64,000 nt of DNA from contig JAKVHY010000020.1 of the NCBI GenBank assembly GCA_023284085.1, positions 47,627 to 111,626 on the forward strand, read 5' to 3'. The DNA is from Shewanella benthica. GTDB lineage: Bacteria > Pseudomonadota > Gammaproteobacteria > Enterobacterales > Shewanellaceae. Positions 45,693 to 54,609 of the stretch are shown here, piece by piece. Made by a program: the position numbers and the translations under genes. The notes below the pieces were generated by a model. It was not told the origin of the DNA and did not search any database. It saw only the letters and a program-made list of their open reading frames with translations. Numbering within the stretch: position 1 is the stretch's first letter; each line of letters begins with the position of its first letter.

Positions 45693-46583
45693 TCACTCCA
45701 AAGGCAGGTAAATATCTGTTATCAGTTCATGCTCTGCCACTTCGGGAAAGAAGTTCTGATAATGGAAGAAACAGTGGAAGTCTCTTAGGGACTCGCCGCT
45801 TTCCGGTAACCACTGGCCGTAAAGGTAGTGAATTTTGGTATCTAAATTATCATGTGAACCCAGATGACGAATCACCGCGCAGCGGCCGGCAGGTATGGTT
45901 TTGTTGATAATCCCCGAAGCGTTATCTGGCACCTCATGCAATACCGAACCAGCGATATCGAACCTAAACTTATCTGCTGGAACAGATTTCGGATCTTCAT
46001 AGATTAGCCCGAACGTTTGGCTCTTCGTCACAGGCGATAGACCCGTCTGCTTACGCCAGGCGATAAACTTACTGGCTGATTCATTAACCAGCTCGGGAGC
46101 GCCCCTATGCTCGAATACCGCTATCTTAGTCTCAACAAAGTTGACGATATCGACGCTAACGTCTAACTGCTTAGCCTGCTGTTTCTTATCCATCTTACTA
46201 CCTCCAAATTGATATTTTTTATTCCAGCTCAACCAGTGAGCCTGGCGACGAAATTCAGAGGGAGATTGATCGAAAGCTTTCTTAAATGCCCGAGAAAATG
46301 ACTCGGGGTAATCAAATTTAGCATCCAGTGCAATATCGATGATCTTGGCATCAGGGTTAAAATAGAGCCGATAAGAGGCTCGCTTTAAACGTAATAGTTG
46401 GATATACCTGAATATGCCAACACCAAAATAACCCGAAAACTGACGATGAAAATGATACTTAGAGAAGCCGGCAAACTGACTCAGATATTCAACTGAAAGC
46501 TCTTCATCCAAGTTTTCATAAATATAGTCACAGACTCGGTTCATCCCCGTATCGTAACTGTCTATTTTTGTTCTCAACGCCAT
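45693..46583 (-). CDS. AraC-family regulator with GyrI-like domain
   Basis: A 296-residue protein. N-terminal AraC double helix-turn-helix (about 10-115): LSVEYLSQFAGFSKYHFHRQF and KIIDIALDAKFDYPESFSRAFKKAF. C-terminal GyrI-like small-molecule-binding domain (about 140-296). This is the Rob/SoxS-like fusion found in multidrug and stress regulators. The ATG at 46583 follows GAGTTGAG; a TTG ten codons earlier is less likely. Ligand unknown. Confidence 0.88.
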   Translation of the reverse strand: MALRTKIDSYDTGMNRVCDYIYENLDEELSVEYLSQFAGFSKYHFHRQFSGYFGVGIFRYIQLLRLKRASYRLYFNPDAKIIDIALDAKFDYPESFSRAFKKAFDQSPSEFRRQAHWLSWNKKYQFGGSKMDKKQQAKQLDVSVDIVNFVETKIAVFEHRGAPELVNESASKFIAWRKQTGLSPVTKSQTFGLIYEDPKSVPADKFRFDIAGSVLHEVPDNASGIINKTIPAGRCAVIRHLGSHDNLDTKIHYLYGQWLPESGESLRDFHCFFHYQNFFPEVAEHELITDIYLPLE

Positions 46584-46738
46584 AATCTCAACTCGCTTCC
46601 ATAGCCTGCTCAAGGTTCATATCATCAATGACTACTAGCCCCCTGAATATGAGACTAGTATGCAGATGACACCGAAGGCTTTCCTGACAGATATTGCTCT
46701 AGTCAAAAACAATCAATATATCGGTCAGTGAATATCTA

Positions 46739-47086
46739 TCAATGACGCTTCAAACGTAGCTCCCACTTCCCTTCGGCTTGTGAGCTGCACTTCTCTTCGG
46801 TATCAAAACTGACCTTGTTAGTTAAATCACCGACCTTAATCGCTACCTTAGCCAGCTCCTGCTCAATGAGCCCGATGAGATACTCATCCTGCTTATTGGT
46901 TATCGCATCGGATAACTCAGCATTGGTATTAAAGACACAGACAATTCTTAATGACTGAGGAAACTTATCGTAATTAACTAGGTGAGTGATCCACTCGAAG
47001 CCCTCGACATGCTCCAATGCCAGTTCACAGACGTGAGTCAGTGATTCTCTCAGGCTATTTTCAATCTTCTTATCCGACTTTCTCAT
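46739..47086 (-). CDS. hypothetical protein, 115 aa
   Basis: I do not recognise a defined function. The protein is soluble, with alternating helical and strand parts (EGFEWITHLVNYDKFPQSLRIVCVFN) and a Trp/Lys/Arg-rich end. The start region lies in a 20-base tandem duplication (47079-47118), which leaves an upstream seven-codon frame whose TGA overlaps this ATG. AAGG is about 10 bases upstream. Confidence 0.6.
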   Translation of the reverse strand: MRKSDKKIENSLRESLTHVCELALEHVEGFEWITHLVNYDKFPQSLRIVCVFNTNAELSDAITNKQDEYLIGLIEQELAKVAIKVGDLTNKVSFDTEEKCSSQAEGKWELRLKRH

Positions 47087-47118
47087 CTCAGTTTCACCTT
47101 TCTCATCTCAGTTTCACT
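47079..47118. repeat. 20-bp tandem duplication at a gene start
   Basis: TTTCTCATCTCAGTTTCACC (47079-47098) is repeated at 47099-47118 with one change at the last base. On the minus strand each copy holds ATGAGAAA. The upstream copy starts a frame MRKVKLR that ends in TGA overlapping the real ATG. Confidence 0.8.
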
Positions 47119-47274
47119 TTACTTATCTCTATCGTACTGGGAGCACTAGCCAGTACTTTATGAGGAGGCTTGAGTCTACAGGAACTATTAGGATGTCAGT
47201 TAGCAGCTTATCGCTAAGCCAAAAAATGGGGCAAGGAAAGAGGTAAGAGGTAAGAGGAAGAGCAGATGACGAAT

Positions 47275-47682
47275 CTACAAAAAAGTACTGACCTGCCAGT
47301 CGATCAAGGTGGCATTGCCATCATTATCACAAAGCCAGATTCTGGCTCTGATCATCGGCTTGAGTAGGCCGACTTCCGACTCGACTCTGGACCAATCTTC
47401 ATAGGTGAAGTGCTCACCATTGATCAACAATTTATCCAGGCTATAAGCCGTGATCAAGGACTCTTGCGTGCCATCATCTGTGTCTATGGTGAAACCAAGC
47501 TGGGACGCACCTCGCCAGTAAAAGACTAAAGTCCCGGTCCAGGAAGTCATATGATTAGGCTCACAGTCAAAGTCAGCCGGGGGGCGAAGACGCCCCTCGG
47601 CGGCTACCGAAAGCGAAATACATAACCCAAGTAGTAAAATAGCTATATGAATAAAAGACATTTTCCGTTTCAAAAAAGTCAT
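47275..47682 (-). CDS. small exported hypothetical protein
   Basis: A 135-residue protein with a signal peptide (about 1-28, SFIHIAILLLGLCISLSVAAEG). The mature part has two cysteines (FDCEPN and WLCDN) and beta-rich sequence; I recognise no family. It lies 14 bases after the M43 protease gene and is probably cotranscribed; a role as an inhibitor, chaperone or partner of the protease is inference. The ATG at 47682 or a second at 47661 may start translation. Confidence 0.6.
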   Translation of the reverse strand: MTFLKRKMSFIHIAILLLGLCISLSVAAEGRLRPPADFDCEPNHMTSWTGTLVFYWRGASQLGFTIDTDDGTQESLITAYSLDKLLINGEHFTYEDWSRVESEVGLLKPMIRARIWLCDNDGNATLIDWQVSTFL

Positions 47683-47696
47683 AAGCTAAGTACTCT

Positions 47697-48656
47697 TTAT
47701 TCAGGTGTGCGGTATATATGACTCATTTGATCCATACGTTCGGCCTGCCATAGAGTAAACTCATCCATACAATTATCATCAGTATAATCCATAAAATTTG
47801 TGATCGGATCATCACCTGACTGCCTCTTACAGGAGTTTCTATTCGTTGGACAACCATAGGCTGGTGAGCGCTCCGCCGGTGTATCTACGACATCATCACC
47901 AATACCTTTACACCCACCTTGAAAGGTATGATAAAGACCAAGCCAGTGCCCAACTTCATGGGTCAAAGTATCACCTTCATTGTAAGGAACTGCACTGCCA
48001 TTAGGCAAAGATGAGTAGAGTATGACCACACCATCATTATCAGGGTTCCCGCCATAGTCACTAGGGAACGTCGCCCAACCTAATAATCCTCCCCCCGGAT
48101 TATTAGTATATACATTCAGATCATCTTCATCGCCAACTCGAAGTGACTCTTTCATTTGTTTTTCAGCGAGAGAACCATATCCTGCATTAAACCAAGCAGG
48201 GTCATCAGTATAAGTTGTTCCTGATAAAACAAAGTTGATACCCGTATCATTGCTATTCGAACCCGAAGAGAAGGCTGCTTCCAATACGCTCATTTGCCCC
48301 GTAATATCTGCTGTAGAAAGTGCACCACTCGCACCATCCGTTAGGACATGGAAGTACACATTAATGCTTCTTATTGTCGGATTGGATGGCGTGCCATTAT
48401 CATCACCATCATTGCCTCCATTACCATTTCCGCCCCCATTACCATTGCCCACTCCATCTGGCTTTTTCATCGCGTTGAGACGTTTATTAATCCGATGAAC
48501 TTCTACTTCCGTAGGCGTTCTCGTCCCGCAACGTTTAAATGCGGCATTAGGATTGGCGCTATCCCAAGCGTTACCATCAGGATTAGGCCCTGCAGCCATA
48601 GATTGCGGCACGGTTAAGAGTAGTAAGCATACCGCCAATAAAAGTGACCTAAACAT
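47697..48656 (-). CDS. secreted M43 (pappalysin-type) metalloprotease
   Basis: A 319-residue protein with a signal peptide (1-21, ending SMAA), a short N-terminal part with Cys, a Gly/Asn-rich linker (about 67-91), then the catalytic domain. Zinc motif HEVGHWLGLYH (H233, E234, H237, H243) and Met-turn NFMDYTDD are complete. Cysteines around GCKG, GCPTNRNSC and DNCMDEF form the usual disulfides. AAGGAG precedes the ATG. Such cytophagalysin-like enzymes degrade extracellular protein. The downstream small exported gene is cotranscribed. Confidence 0.88.
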   Translation of the reverse strand: MFRSLLLAVCLLLLTVPQSMAAGPNPDGNAWDSANPNAAFKRCGTRTPTEVEVHRINKRLNAMKKPDGVGNGNGGGNGNGGNDGDDNGTPSNPTIRSINVYFHVLTDGASGALSTADITGQMSVLEAAFSSGSNSNDTGINFVLSGTTYTDDPAWFNAGYGSLAEKQMKESLRVGDEDDLNVYTNNPGGGLLGWATFPSDYGGNPDNDGVVILYSSLPNGSAVPYNEGDTLTHEVGHWLGLYHTFQGGCKGIGDDVVDTPAERSPAYGCPTNRNSCKRQSGDDPITNFMDYTDDNCMDEFTLWQAERMDQMSHIYRTPE

Positions 48657-49000
48657 CTGAAATCTCCTTGGAGGCTTTTACCCTCCACCGATTCATGTAA
48701 CTAACATAAACAACTCATGCAAACATCTCTTTCAAACCGCTAGATTAACAAAGCTTCAAATAGAGAAGTAGAGTGAATAATTGCTTACATAGTTAACTTG
48801 TAATGTCTAAATTATAACCTAGGTGAAAATGACTGAAGCTCTGATGGCATTGCTACTTAGTTCATTTCAGACTCAACAAATACTTAGTTAGATAAATTGA
48901 TTATTTAGAGCTTCTAACTCCTCCCCTTTTTCTGTTCTGAGACTCTTTAGGCTCAGCAGATGTTTACGGCTCACAGAATCACACATTAGCTTGTTTAGCA

Positions 49001-49028
49001 GATTAGGAGATTAGGAGATTAGGAGATT
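49001..49028. repeat. 8-bp tandem repeat (GATTAGGA)
   Basis: Three perfect GATTAGGA units from 49001 followed by a partial GATTGA. Intergenic; prone to copy-number change by slippage. Confidence 0.7.
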
Positions 49029-49088
49029 GAAACTCTGACTTCACTCTCGCTATGACATCTCATCTTTCAGATAAAGAGTCCAAACAAA

Positions 49089-49125
49089 AAAGCAGCCTCA
49101 TTGAACATACACAAGAGGCTGCTTT
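49089..49125 (-). terminator. terminator of the DUF1254 gene
   Basis: AAAGCAGCCTC (49089-49099) and GAGGCTGCTTT (49115-49125), 11-bp stem. On the minus strand it is followed by TTTTTGTTTGG, 70 bases after the stop codon. Confidence 0.88.
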
Positions 49126-49194
49126 ACCTTAAGTCAGACAAGCTAGCTATTAATAGTTAACTCACACTCGCTAACTAACGCCACTAAACGAGTG

Positions 49195-50823
49195 TTACTT
49201 TACTAGCTCGAAGTCACTTGGCTGCCAGGTCTTATCAAACCAAGGCTGCAGTGGACCATATAGCCGTAGCATGGCAAACCAAGCTTTACCCGGTGTGGTT
49301 TCTGTCCAGTTGGCTGCTAACCCTGTTGGTACATCAGGACCGAAGTACAAGGTCACCGAACCATCCTTGTTGTAGATAAGCTCATCTCGCTTATTGTTCT
49401 TACTTGGGAAAACGGATCCCCCCGGTACCTGCAGTTCAGAACGTGTTTGCGGATCATAAGCGACCATGGACCAGAAATCTTTCGCTGGGGCATCTGCTGG
49501 CAGAGTGACTTTATAGTTTTTCTCGCCATAAAGAATCTCACCATTTATATCACCTGTGCTCATCGCATAGTTAGAACCAACACCTGGAATTTGCAGTGCC
49601 ATTGCTGGTGTATTTACCGTAGCTAGATAAAAGAACAGGGTGCGGGCATCCATATTACGCCCCCCCTTCCCATCATCTTTTAACCATTGATAATCACCGC
49701 CAATAAAACCGGTAAACCACTGCTTACCTTCGAACAGATAGGCGCTCTTATCGCGAGTCTTAAAAGCGATACTACGTGCGGTGGCATTACCCACAGCGAC
49801 AGCATCTTTTAAGATGGTCTTCATGCGAGCATCGGGTTCGAAAGGCTTACCTTTCTCTATTCCTATCGCTGCTGCTTGACCACGAAGCTCTGGGTCTATA
49901 AATGACACCGGCTCTTTTTGAATCACATGCCAAAGCTCCTCATAAAACTTGTAATCGTTAGCATGAACGGTATTAAAATACTTGCCAGAGCCATTGATAA
50001 ACTTCATCTTCTTTGGATTTTCAGCATCGGCTAACGGATATATTTTAAGGCCTGTGCGCCACATATTAGAGGCGTGGTCTGGTTTACCATCCTTAAGAAA
50101 ACCGCGTAAAATTAGCCAATTATTATAACTTTTCGATTGCGCGATCCACACTTTCTGCTCTTTACCACCCAGCATGATGCTTGCTCGAGTATCGCTACCA
50201 CGATCTTTCATGCCGTTTTTTGTTGGCTTAAGATCGCCTTTATAATCGGGTGGAAGAATGACATAAGTGCCACCTTTTGTAGCATCCGGTCCCGGTGCCC
50301 CCATATCAACAACGAAGCGGAAGAAGGCATCATTAACAGTACCAGGACCCGCTCCAGCAGGGATCTCAACCACAGTTACGCCGTCTTTCTCAAGGTCTAA
50401 CATGGCGCCAGCGTAGACGGTATCAGTATTCCCTGTTAAGAAGAGGGGGGTGGAATCCATAAGGTTATCAAACACTAGCACCTCATTAGAATCATCAACG
50501 CCAAGTGATTTAAAACCAAGGCGAATTCCTTCGATTGAAGTTGCCGGAATAAAGTTAAGAAAGACATCAATACCGCGAATAAAGTCTAGGTTGTCATAGA
50601 CCTTGGTTAATGTTGCTTCAGTTGGGATACCGTCATAGAAGTTAAGCTCACCAATACGAGTCTCAACTTTATTTGGGGTCATGATCTCTTCAGGGATCTT
50701 CTGGTTAAAACCTGGGGTAACAGCTTTATCGGGTGAGCCTGCAACAGCCATGGCCGACAGCGCTGATATGATACAGCTAGTAAGCAGTGCAGCTTTAACA
50801 AGCAATTTAGAACTATTTTTCAT
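49195..50823 (-). CDS. exported DUF1254/DUF1214 protein
   Basis: A 542-residue protein with a signal peptide (about 1-28, ending AMAVA-GS). An N-terminal DUF1254 domain (about 65-190, containing FNLM/NTDTVYAGAMLDLEKDGVTVVEIPAG-type sequence in shorter pieces) is followed by DUF1214 near the C-terminus (GEKNYKVTLPADAPAKDFWS and VTLYFGPDVPTGLAANWTET). Function unknown; related proteins occur in marine bacteria and algal viruses. GGAGAT precedes the ATG. Monocistronic with its own terminator. Confidence 0.88.
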   Translation of the reverse strand: MKNSSKLLVKAALLTSCIISALSAMAVAGSPDKAVTPGFNQKIPEEIMTPNKVETRIGELNFYDGIPTEATLTKVYDNLDFIRGIDVFLNFIPATSIEGIRLGFKSLGVDDSNEVLVFDNLMDSTPLFLTGNTDTVYAGAMLDLEKDGVTVVEIPAGAGPGTVNDAFFRFVVDMGAPGPDATKGGTYVILPPDYKGDLKPTKNGMKDRGSDTRASIMLGGKEQKVWIAQSKSYNNWLILRGFLKDGKPDHASNMWRTGLKIYPLADAENPKKMKFINGSGKYFNTVHANDYKFYEELWHVIQKEPVSFIDPELRGQAAAIGIEKGKPFEPDARMKTILKDAVAVGNATARSIAFKTRDKSAYLFEGKQWFTGFIGGDYQWLKDDGKGGRNMDARTLFFYLATVNTPAMALQIPGVGSNYAMSTGDINGEILYGEKNYKVTLPADAPAKDFWSMVAYDPQTRSELQVPGGSVFPSKNNKRDELIYNKDGSVTLYFGPDVPTGLAANWTETTPGKAWFAMLRLYGPLQPWFDKTWQPSDFELVK

Positions 50824-51227
50824 CGACTATCTCCGTTTACTTACAGTAAAAATCATAAGAGCAATAAATTATTTCTGTAGTTTATTAAAAATAAAAGCAC
50901 TTAAAAATATCAACTAATGAAACTTATTGTTCCTAATTATGGAACCAGGCCAACTTCATACCCAATAATAAGATAACAAAAAACCAACAAAATCATCCAA
51001 AGATAGCAGCATCAAAAATAAATTGCAGATGATATGCTGATAGATAAGATTTTAGCCGTAACTAATTTGAGTTCAGTTTGAGTCTTGTTGCAAACTGATT
51101 TGAGAAGTGTCGAGATAAAAAGAGATTAAGTGAGTGTGGAGGAAAAGAGGCGCATCCCATGGATGCGCCTCTTATAGTCATAGAAAGAATTAGTGCAAAG
51201 CTCTTTATAACAGCTAGCTCAGATCAG
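50824..51227. other. intergenic region, DUF1254 gene / anchor gene
   Basis: About 400 AT-rich bases containing the DUF1254 promoter and the terminator at 51145. No gene is seen. Confidence 0.5.
51145..51173 (-). terminator. terminator of the HupE-anchor operon
   Basis: AAGAGGCGCATC (51145-51156) and GATGCGCCTCTT (51162-51173), stem of at least 12 bp. On the minus strand it is followed by TTCC, 54 bases after the anchor gene stop. Confidence 0.85.
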
Positions 51228-51893
51228 CTAGCCCTTGATGCTGTAATCCCCTGTTGTCGATAGGGTCACAATGATTGCAGCGTCTGTTTTATTTTTCCAA
51301 TACCAACCATGTGCACCGGCGAATGGCGTGGTCAAGGACCCTTTCATCTTATCTGACGTAGTGATAGAGAAACTCTCGAAATAACCTGTGGTATCCCCCT
51401 TAGGCTCACCATGGAAATCAAAATATAACTCCTCACCACCCGTGCTCCACTCATACTCTAAGTGAACAAACTCATCCATCAATAACTTGTATTCGAGCCC
51501 CTTACCCGCAGGGATATTGATCTTAACAGTATCGCTTCTCACCCCGGGAGTCTGGCGAGCTTGAGCTATCAGAGCAACACTCGGGGCATTAGCCATCTCT
51601 TTACTCGTCACTGGCGTGGCTTGTCCAAAGGCAAAAACGGTCTCGCTACCACTCACCGCAATATCGGGGGTCACACTAGCAGCTTCAGCTATCTGAGTTA
51701 ATCCCAGCGCTTTACCGATGCCGGTTGGATCGATATTGTACTCGGCAGGCAAGATAGCGGTGACCAAGACAACTGCTGCAATCGCCGAAGCTGCAACACT
51801 GGCTTTAACTAAGGTGGCAATGGAGTGCACCGGGATGCTATTAAACAGTGTATCGTTCTGATTTGTTGAACTTGGCTTGTCATTGTTTTTCAT
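51228..51893 (-). CDS. transmembrane anchor protein (HupE-associated)
   Basis: A 221-residue protein with one membrane helix (about 30-50, SVAASAIAAVVLVTAIL) and a periplasmic C-terminal domain (about 110-221) containing INIPAGKGLEYKLLMDE and FAGAHGWYWKNKTDAAIIV. This is the conserved protein usually annotated as transmembrane anchor protein and found next to HupE/UreJ genes. AAGGAATAATT precedes the ATG. It follows HupE by 47 bases. Possible role: holding or guiding a metal-uptake or enzyme partner at the membrane (inference). Confidence 0.8.
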   Translation of the reverse strand: MKNNDKPSSTNQNDTLFNSIPVHSIATLVKASVAASAIAAVVLVTAILPAEYNIDPTGIGKALGLTQIAEAASVTPDIAVSGSETVFAFGQATPVTSKEMANAPSVALIAQARQTPGVRSDTVKINIPAGKGLEYKLLMDEFVHLEYEWSTGGEELYFDFHGEPKGDTTGYFESFSITTSDKMKGSLTTPFAGAHGWYWKNKTDAAIIVTLSTTGDYSIKG

Positions 51894-51940
51894 AATTATT
51901 CCTTAAGCTTAAATCTATTTCTGATGTCAAATTGAGTCTG

Positions 51941-52669
51941 TTAGCTAACGAAGAACCCCGTTAACTGGAAGCCAACTAACATCAGGCCCCCACTCATCAA
52001 CAAGGTGTTAGCCGCAGTGGAAAACTGCAGAAAACTCCTGTGCCGTCGCCAGAAACTCATCAAGATAAGTACCACTCCCAGAGCCAAGAACTGACCTATC
52101 TCCACCCCAACATTGAATGCCAGGATATTAGGCACCAGTCCTTCCTGTGGGAGATTAAATTCCTGAATCTTGGTGGCTAAGCCAAAACCATGAAATAAAC
52201 CGAAGATCATCACCGCAGCTTTAGTATTGGGCTGAAAACCAAACACCCGCTTGAAACCGCCTAAGTTATCGAAACCTTTATAGACAATAGAGAAACCAAT
52301 AATGGCATCGATAAGATAGGCATTGACCTGAATGTCACTGAGTACACCAAATAACAAGGTGATACTGTGGCCTAAGGTAAACAAGCTGACATAGAGCAAC
52401 ACATCTTTACTTCTGAACAGAAAGAAAATCACGCCAACAAGAAACAAGAGATGATCGTAACCGGTAACCATATGTTTGGCACCGATATAGATAAAGGGCA
52501 GAATCGATACCCCTTCATTTTGAGTTAAAAACAGCCTGGTATCTTCATCGACCCCATGGGCCGATAACGAAAAAGAAGCAAATAGCCCCAAAAAGACCAC
52601 GAACAAGGTCATAGATTGAGTCATCACTTTACTCATAGTCGTCATGGTTTTGGCCAAAGGATGGCTCAT
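51941..52669 (-). CDS. HupE/UreJ-family membrane protein
   Basis: A 242-residue protein with about six or seven helices. ITGYDHLLF-type signature (HMVTGYDHLLFLVGVIFF) and GLFHGFGLATKIQEF with conserved His/Asp are those of HupE/UreJ proteins, known or proposed nickel/cobalt permeases. GGAGTATG precedes the ATG. No hydrogenase or urease gene is in the window. Upstream lies a heptamer repeat array (52721) and the His-rich exported protein; downstream the anchor protein. Confidence 0.85.
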   Translation of the reverse strand: MSHPLAKTMTTMSKVMTQSMTLFVVFLGLFASFSLSAHGVDEDTRLFLTQNEGVSILPFIYIGAKHMVTGYDHLLFLVGVIFFLFRSKDVLLYVSLFTLGHSITLLFGVLSDIQVNAYLIDAIIGFSIVYKGFDNLGGFKRVFGFQPNTKAAVMIFGLFHGFGLATKIQEFNLPQEGLVPNILAFNVGVEIGQFLALGVVLILMSFWRRHRSFLQFSTAANTLLMSGGLMLVGFQLTGFFVS

Positions 52670-52720
52670 TACACATACTCCAAAAATAACATTTAAATCA
52701 ATTAAATAGCACTAAATCAT

Positions 52721-52748
52721 AAGCTATAAGCTATAAGCTATAAGCTAT
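52721..52748. repeat. 7-bp tandem repeat (AAGCTAT)
   Basis: Four perfect AAGCTAT units between the HupE gene start (52669) and the stop of the His-rich gene (52830). It lies about 50-80 bases before the HupE ATG, in the likely promoter or leader. Confidence 0.8.
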
Positions 52749-52829
52749 AAGCAGACTAAGTGTCTTAACAAAATTGGTTTAACGTTTTACTCGTAGAAAC
52801 GAGCTCATACGCTAAAAAATGAAGAGATA

Positions 52830-53246
52830 TTATGTGTGAGGAGGTGGAATAGGCGGCGCATGGCGACAATTAAGGTATGTAATATCATCATCCGTGAGGA
52901 TTTCCGACTGGAAAAAACTTGAAATAATTATGGGTTCAGCAGGTGGGTGAGACTGAGTATGTGAATGGTTAGCATGTTCATGTTCAGCTTCTGCATTTAC
53001 TGTCGATGCGCCATCTAAAATAGTGAGTTCATTGCTCTCAAAAGCTGAAGGCACAGGCTCAGTGGCATTAAACGCCAAAGGAGCATGGTGATGAGAAACT
53101 TGCTTGCTTGAAGAATAAGAGTTTGAACTGTCTATATGGCTGTGGTGATGACTAACGTCAATCCCCATAGGGTGTTCACCGCTAGGGTATTGCACAGAGA
53201 AAGCCGAACCGATTGCAAGAAACTGACACAATAACACCACCAGCAA
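52830..53246 (-). CDS. His-rich exported protein, possible metal binder
   Basis: A protein of about 138 residues from a TTG at 53246, beginning with a hydrophobic signal-like segment (LVVLLCQFLAIGSAFS). The mature part has His clusters: VSHHHSHIDSS, VSHHHAPLAF and EHEHANHSHTQSHPP, and a Pro-rich end HAPPIPPPHT. This fits a periplasmic Ni/Co/Cu/Zn-binding protein. The true start is uncertain: the frame stays open upstream to 53351 without an ATG. It precedes the HupE gene on the same strand. Confidence 0.6.
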   Translation of the reverse strand: MLVVLLCQFLAIGSAFSVQYPSGEHPMGIDVSHHHSHIDSSNSYSSSKQVSHHHAPLAFNATEPVPSAFESNELTILDGASTVNAEAEHEHANHSHTQSHPPAEPIIISSFFQSEILTDDDITYLNCRHAPPIPPPHT

Positions 53247-53475
53247 AATAGCCAGTGTTACCTTCGAGCTAGACTGGCCATACGAGGCGAGAGGCTGTGA
53301 AGCATGTGTTTTCAGTTCCGGACTCCAATGTATACTCTGGCGCCTATTAAATCAGATAGCGGGCACTGTTATCAAGGTATTAACCTAAATAAGGCACTAA
53401 GATGGACTCGATTTAACAAGAAAAGGGATACAGCTAACCCTCTTCTTGTCGTTATTAGCCTCTATACAATACTCG

Positions 53476-54528
53476 TTACACCAGGCTAGCCAGCATCTCA
53501 TCTGAGTATTCCACCAGTGCTTTACCATCACGCACTAACTCCACGTAATCCGGATTAGCGATAAAGGGTCTGCCTATGGCTAGCAGATCGAATTTATCTG
53601 CCGCTATGGCACTGCTGCCTGTCTCAGCGGTATAGCTACCTACACCCACTAAGGTTTTACTATAGATACTACGTACGTAACTCGAAGCACGACCACCTAA
53701 ATAATCGAACTCCATGGCATCATCGAAGATACCTATGTGTAAGAAAGCCAGCTCACGCTTCTCAAGCTCAGGCAATAGATAATCGAACACATCACGATCT
53801 CGGTTATCGCCCGCCATATTGAAATAAGCACCAGGAGACACTCGTAGCGCTGTTCTGTCATTGCCGATACGTGCAGCAATAGCATCGACCACTTCGAGGG
53901 CGAAACGAGACATATTTTCGGGTGTCCCGCCATACTCATCGGTGCGGCGGTTACTGTCGTGATGGAGGAACTGATCGATGAGATAACCGTTAGCACCATG
54001 GATCTCCACACCGTCGAAACCGGCATCGATAGCATTAGCTGCCGCCTGAGCATAATCCTGTACCAACTGAGTAATCTCTGCAGCCGACACCGCTTTAGGC
54101 ACTTGATAGGTCAATTCACGCATTCTGGGCACGCTACCTTCCACACCAACTGCAGAAGGCGCCATCACATCACTGCTGCCGCTACTTTGATAAAAATGCG
54201 GATGAGCGACGCGGCCCGTATGCCACAGCTGCGCGAAGATCTTGCCGCCACCTTGGTGTACGGCATCGGTCACCACTCGCCAGCCGTCGATCTGCGCCGG
54301 GGTAAACAAACCTGGAGTATTAGGATAACCCTGACCGTCGGGGCGAATAATGGTCGCCTCAGAGATGATTAGACCCGACTCTGCGCGGCGGGCATAATAA
54401 TCGGCCATGGCCTGAGTCGGCACTAATTCATCGTCGGCCATACAACGAGTCAGTGGTGCCATGAGGATGCGATTTTTAAGAGATAATGTGCCGTTGAGAG
54501 CATAGGTTTGAAAAAGGTTATCAGTCAT
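53476..54528 (-). CDS. nemA: old yellow enzyme family reductase (NemA-like)
   Basis: A 350-residue FMN-dependent ene-reductase. FDGVEIHGANGYLIDQFLHH holds the substrate-binding pair H177 and N180, and LLAIGRPFIANPD the flavin phosphate site. It reduces electrophilic alkenes, nitro compounds or N-ethylmaleimide with NAD(P)H. The ATG at 54528 has AGAGG upstream; a longer frame from 54555 lacks this and would cover an operator repeat. Divergent from a TetR gene with three shared operator-like repeats between. Confidence 0.9.
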   Translation of the reverse strand: MTDNLFQTYALNGTLSLKNRILMAPLTRCMADDELVPTQAMADYYARRAESGLIISEATIIRPDGQGYPNTPGLFTPAQIDGWRVVTDAVHQGGGKIFAQLWHTGRVAHPHFYQSSGSSDVMAPSAVGVEGSVPRMRELTYQVPKAVSAAEITQLVQDYAQAAANAIDAGFDGVEIHGANGYLIDQFLHHDSNRRTDEYGGTPENMSRFALEVVDAIAARIGNDRTALRVSPGAYFNMAGDNRDRDVFDYLLPELEKRELAFLHIGIFDDAMEFDYLGGRASSYVRSIYSKTLVGVGSYTAETGSSAIAADKFDLLAIGRPFIANPDYVELVRDGKALVEYSDEMLASLV

Positions 54529-54543
54529 AGCGACCTCTGATTC

Positions 54544-54609
54544 TTGAATGAGCATTCAAGATATTCTTATTTGAACGATCATTCAAGTTGTTTTTGAACA
54601 AGCATTCAA
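54544..54609. promoter_or_regulatory. three operator-like palindromes, nemA/TetR region
   Basis: TTGAATGAGCATTCAA (54544), TTGAACGATCATTCAA (54571) and TTGAACAAGCATTCAA (54594) are 16-base sites of one consensus, TTGAAYR-N2-CATTCAA. Spacing is 27 and 23 bases. They lie between nemA and the TetR gene and are the likely binding sites for that regulator. Confidence 0.75.

Larger units (their letters stand above)
48657..49194. other. intergenic region, M43 protease / DUF1254 gene
   Basis: About 540 bases upstream of the M43 gene and downstream of the DUF1254 gene (both minus strand). It holds an 8-base tandem repeat (49001-49028), the terminator at 49089 and a CACTCG/CGAGTG inverted repeat near 49166. 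No gene is supportable. Confidence 0.5.
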
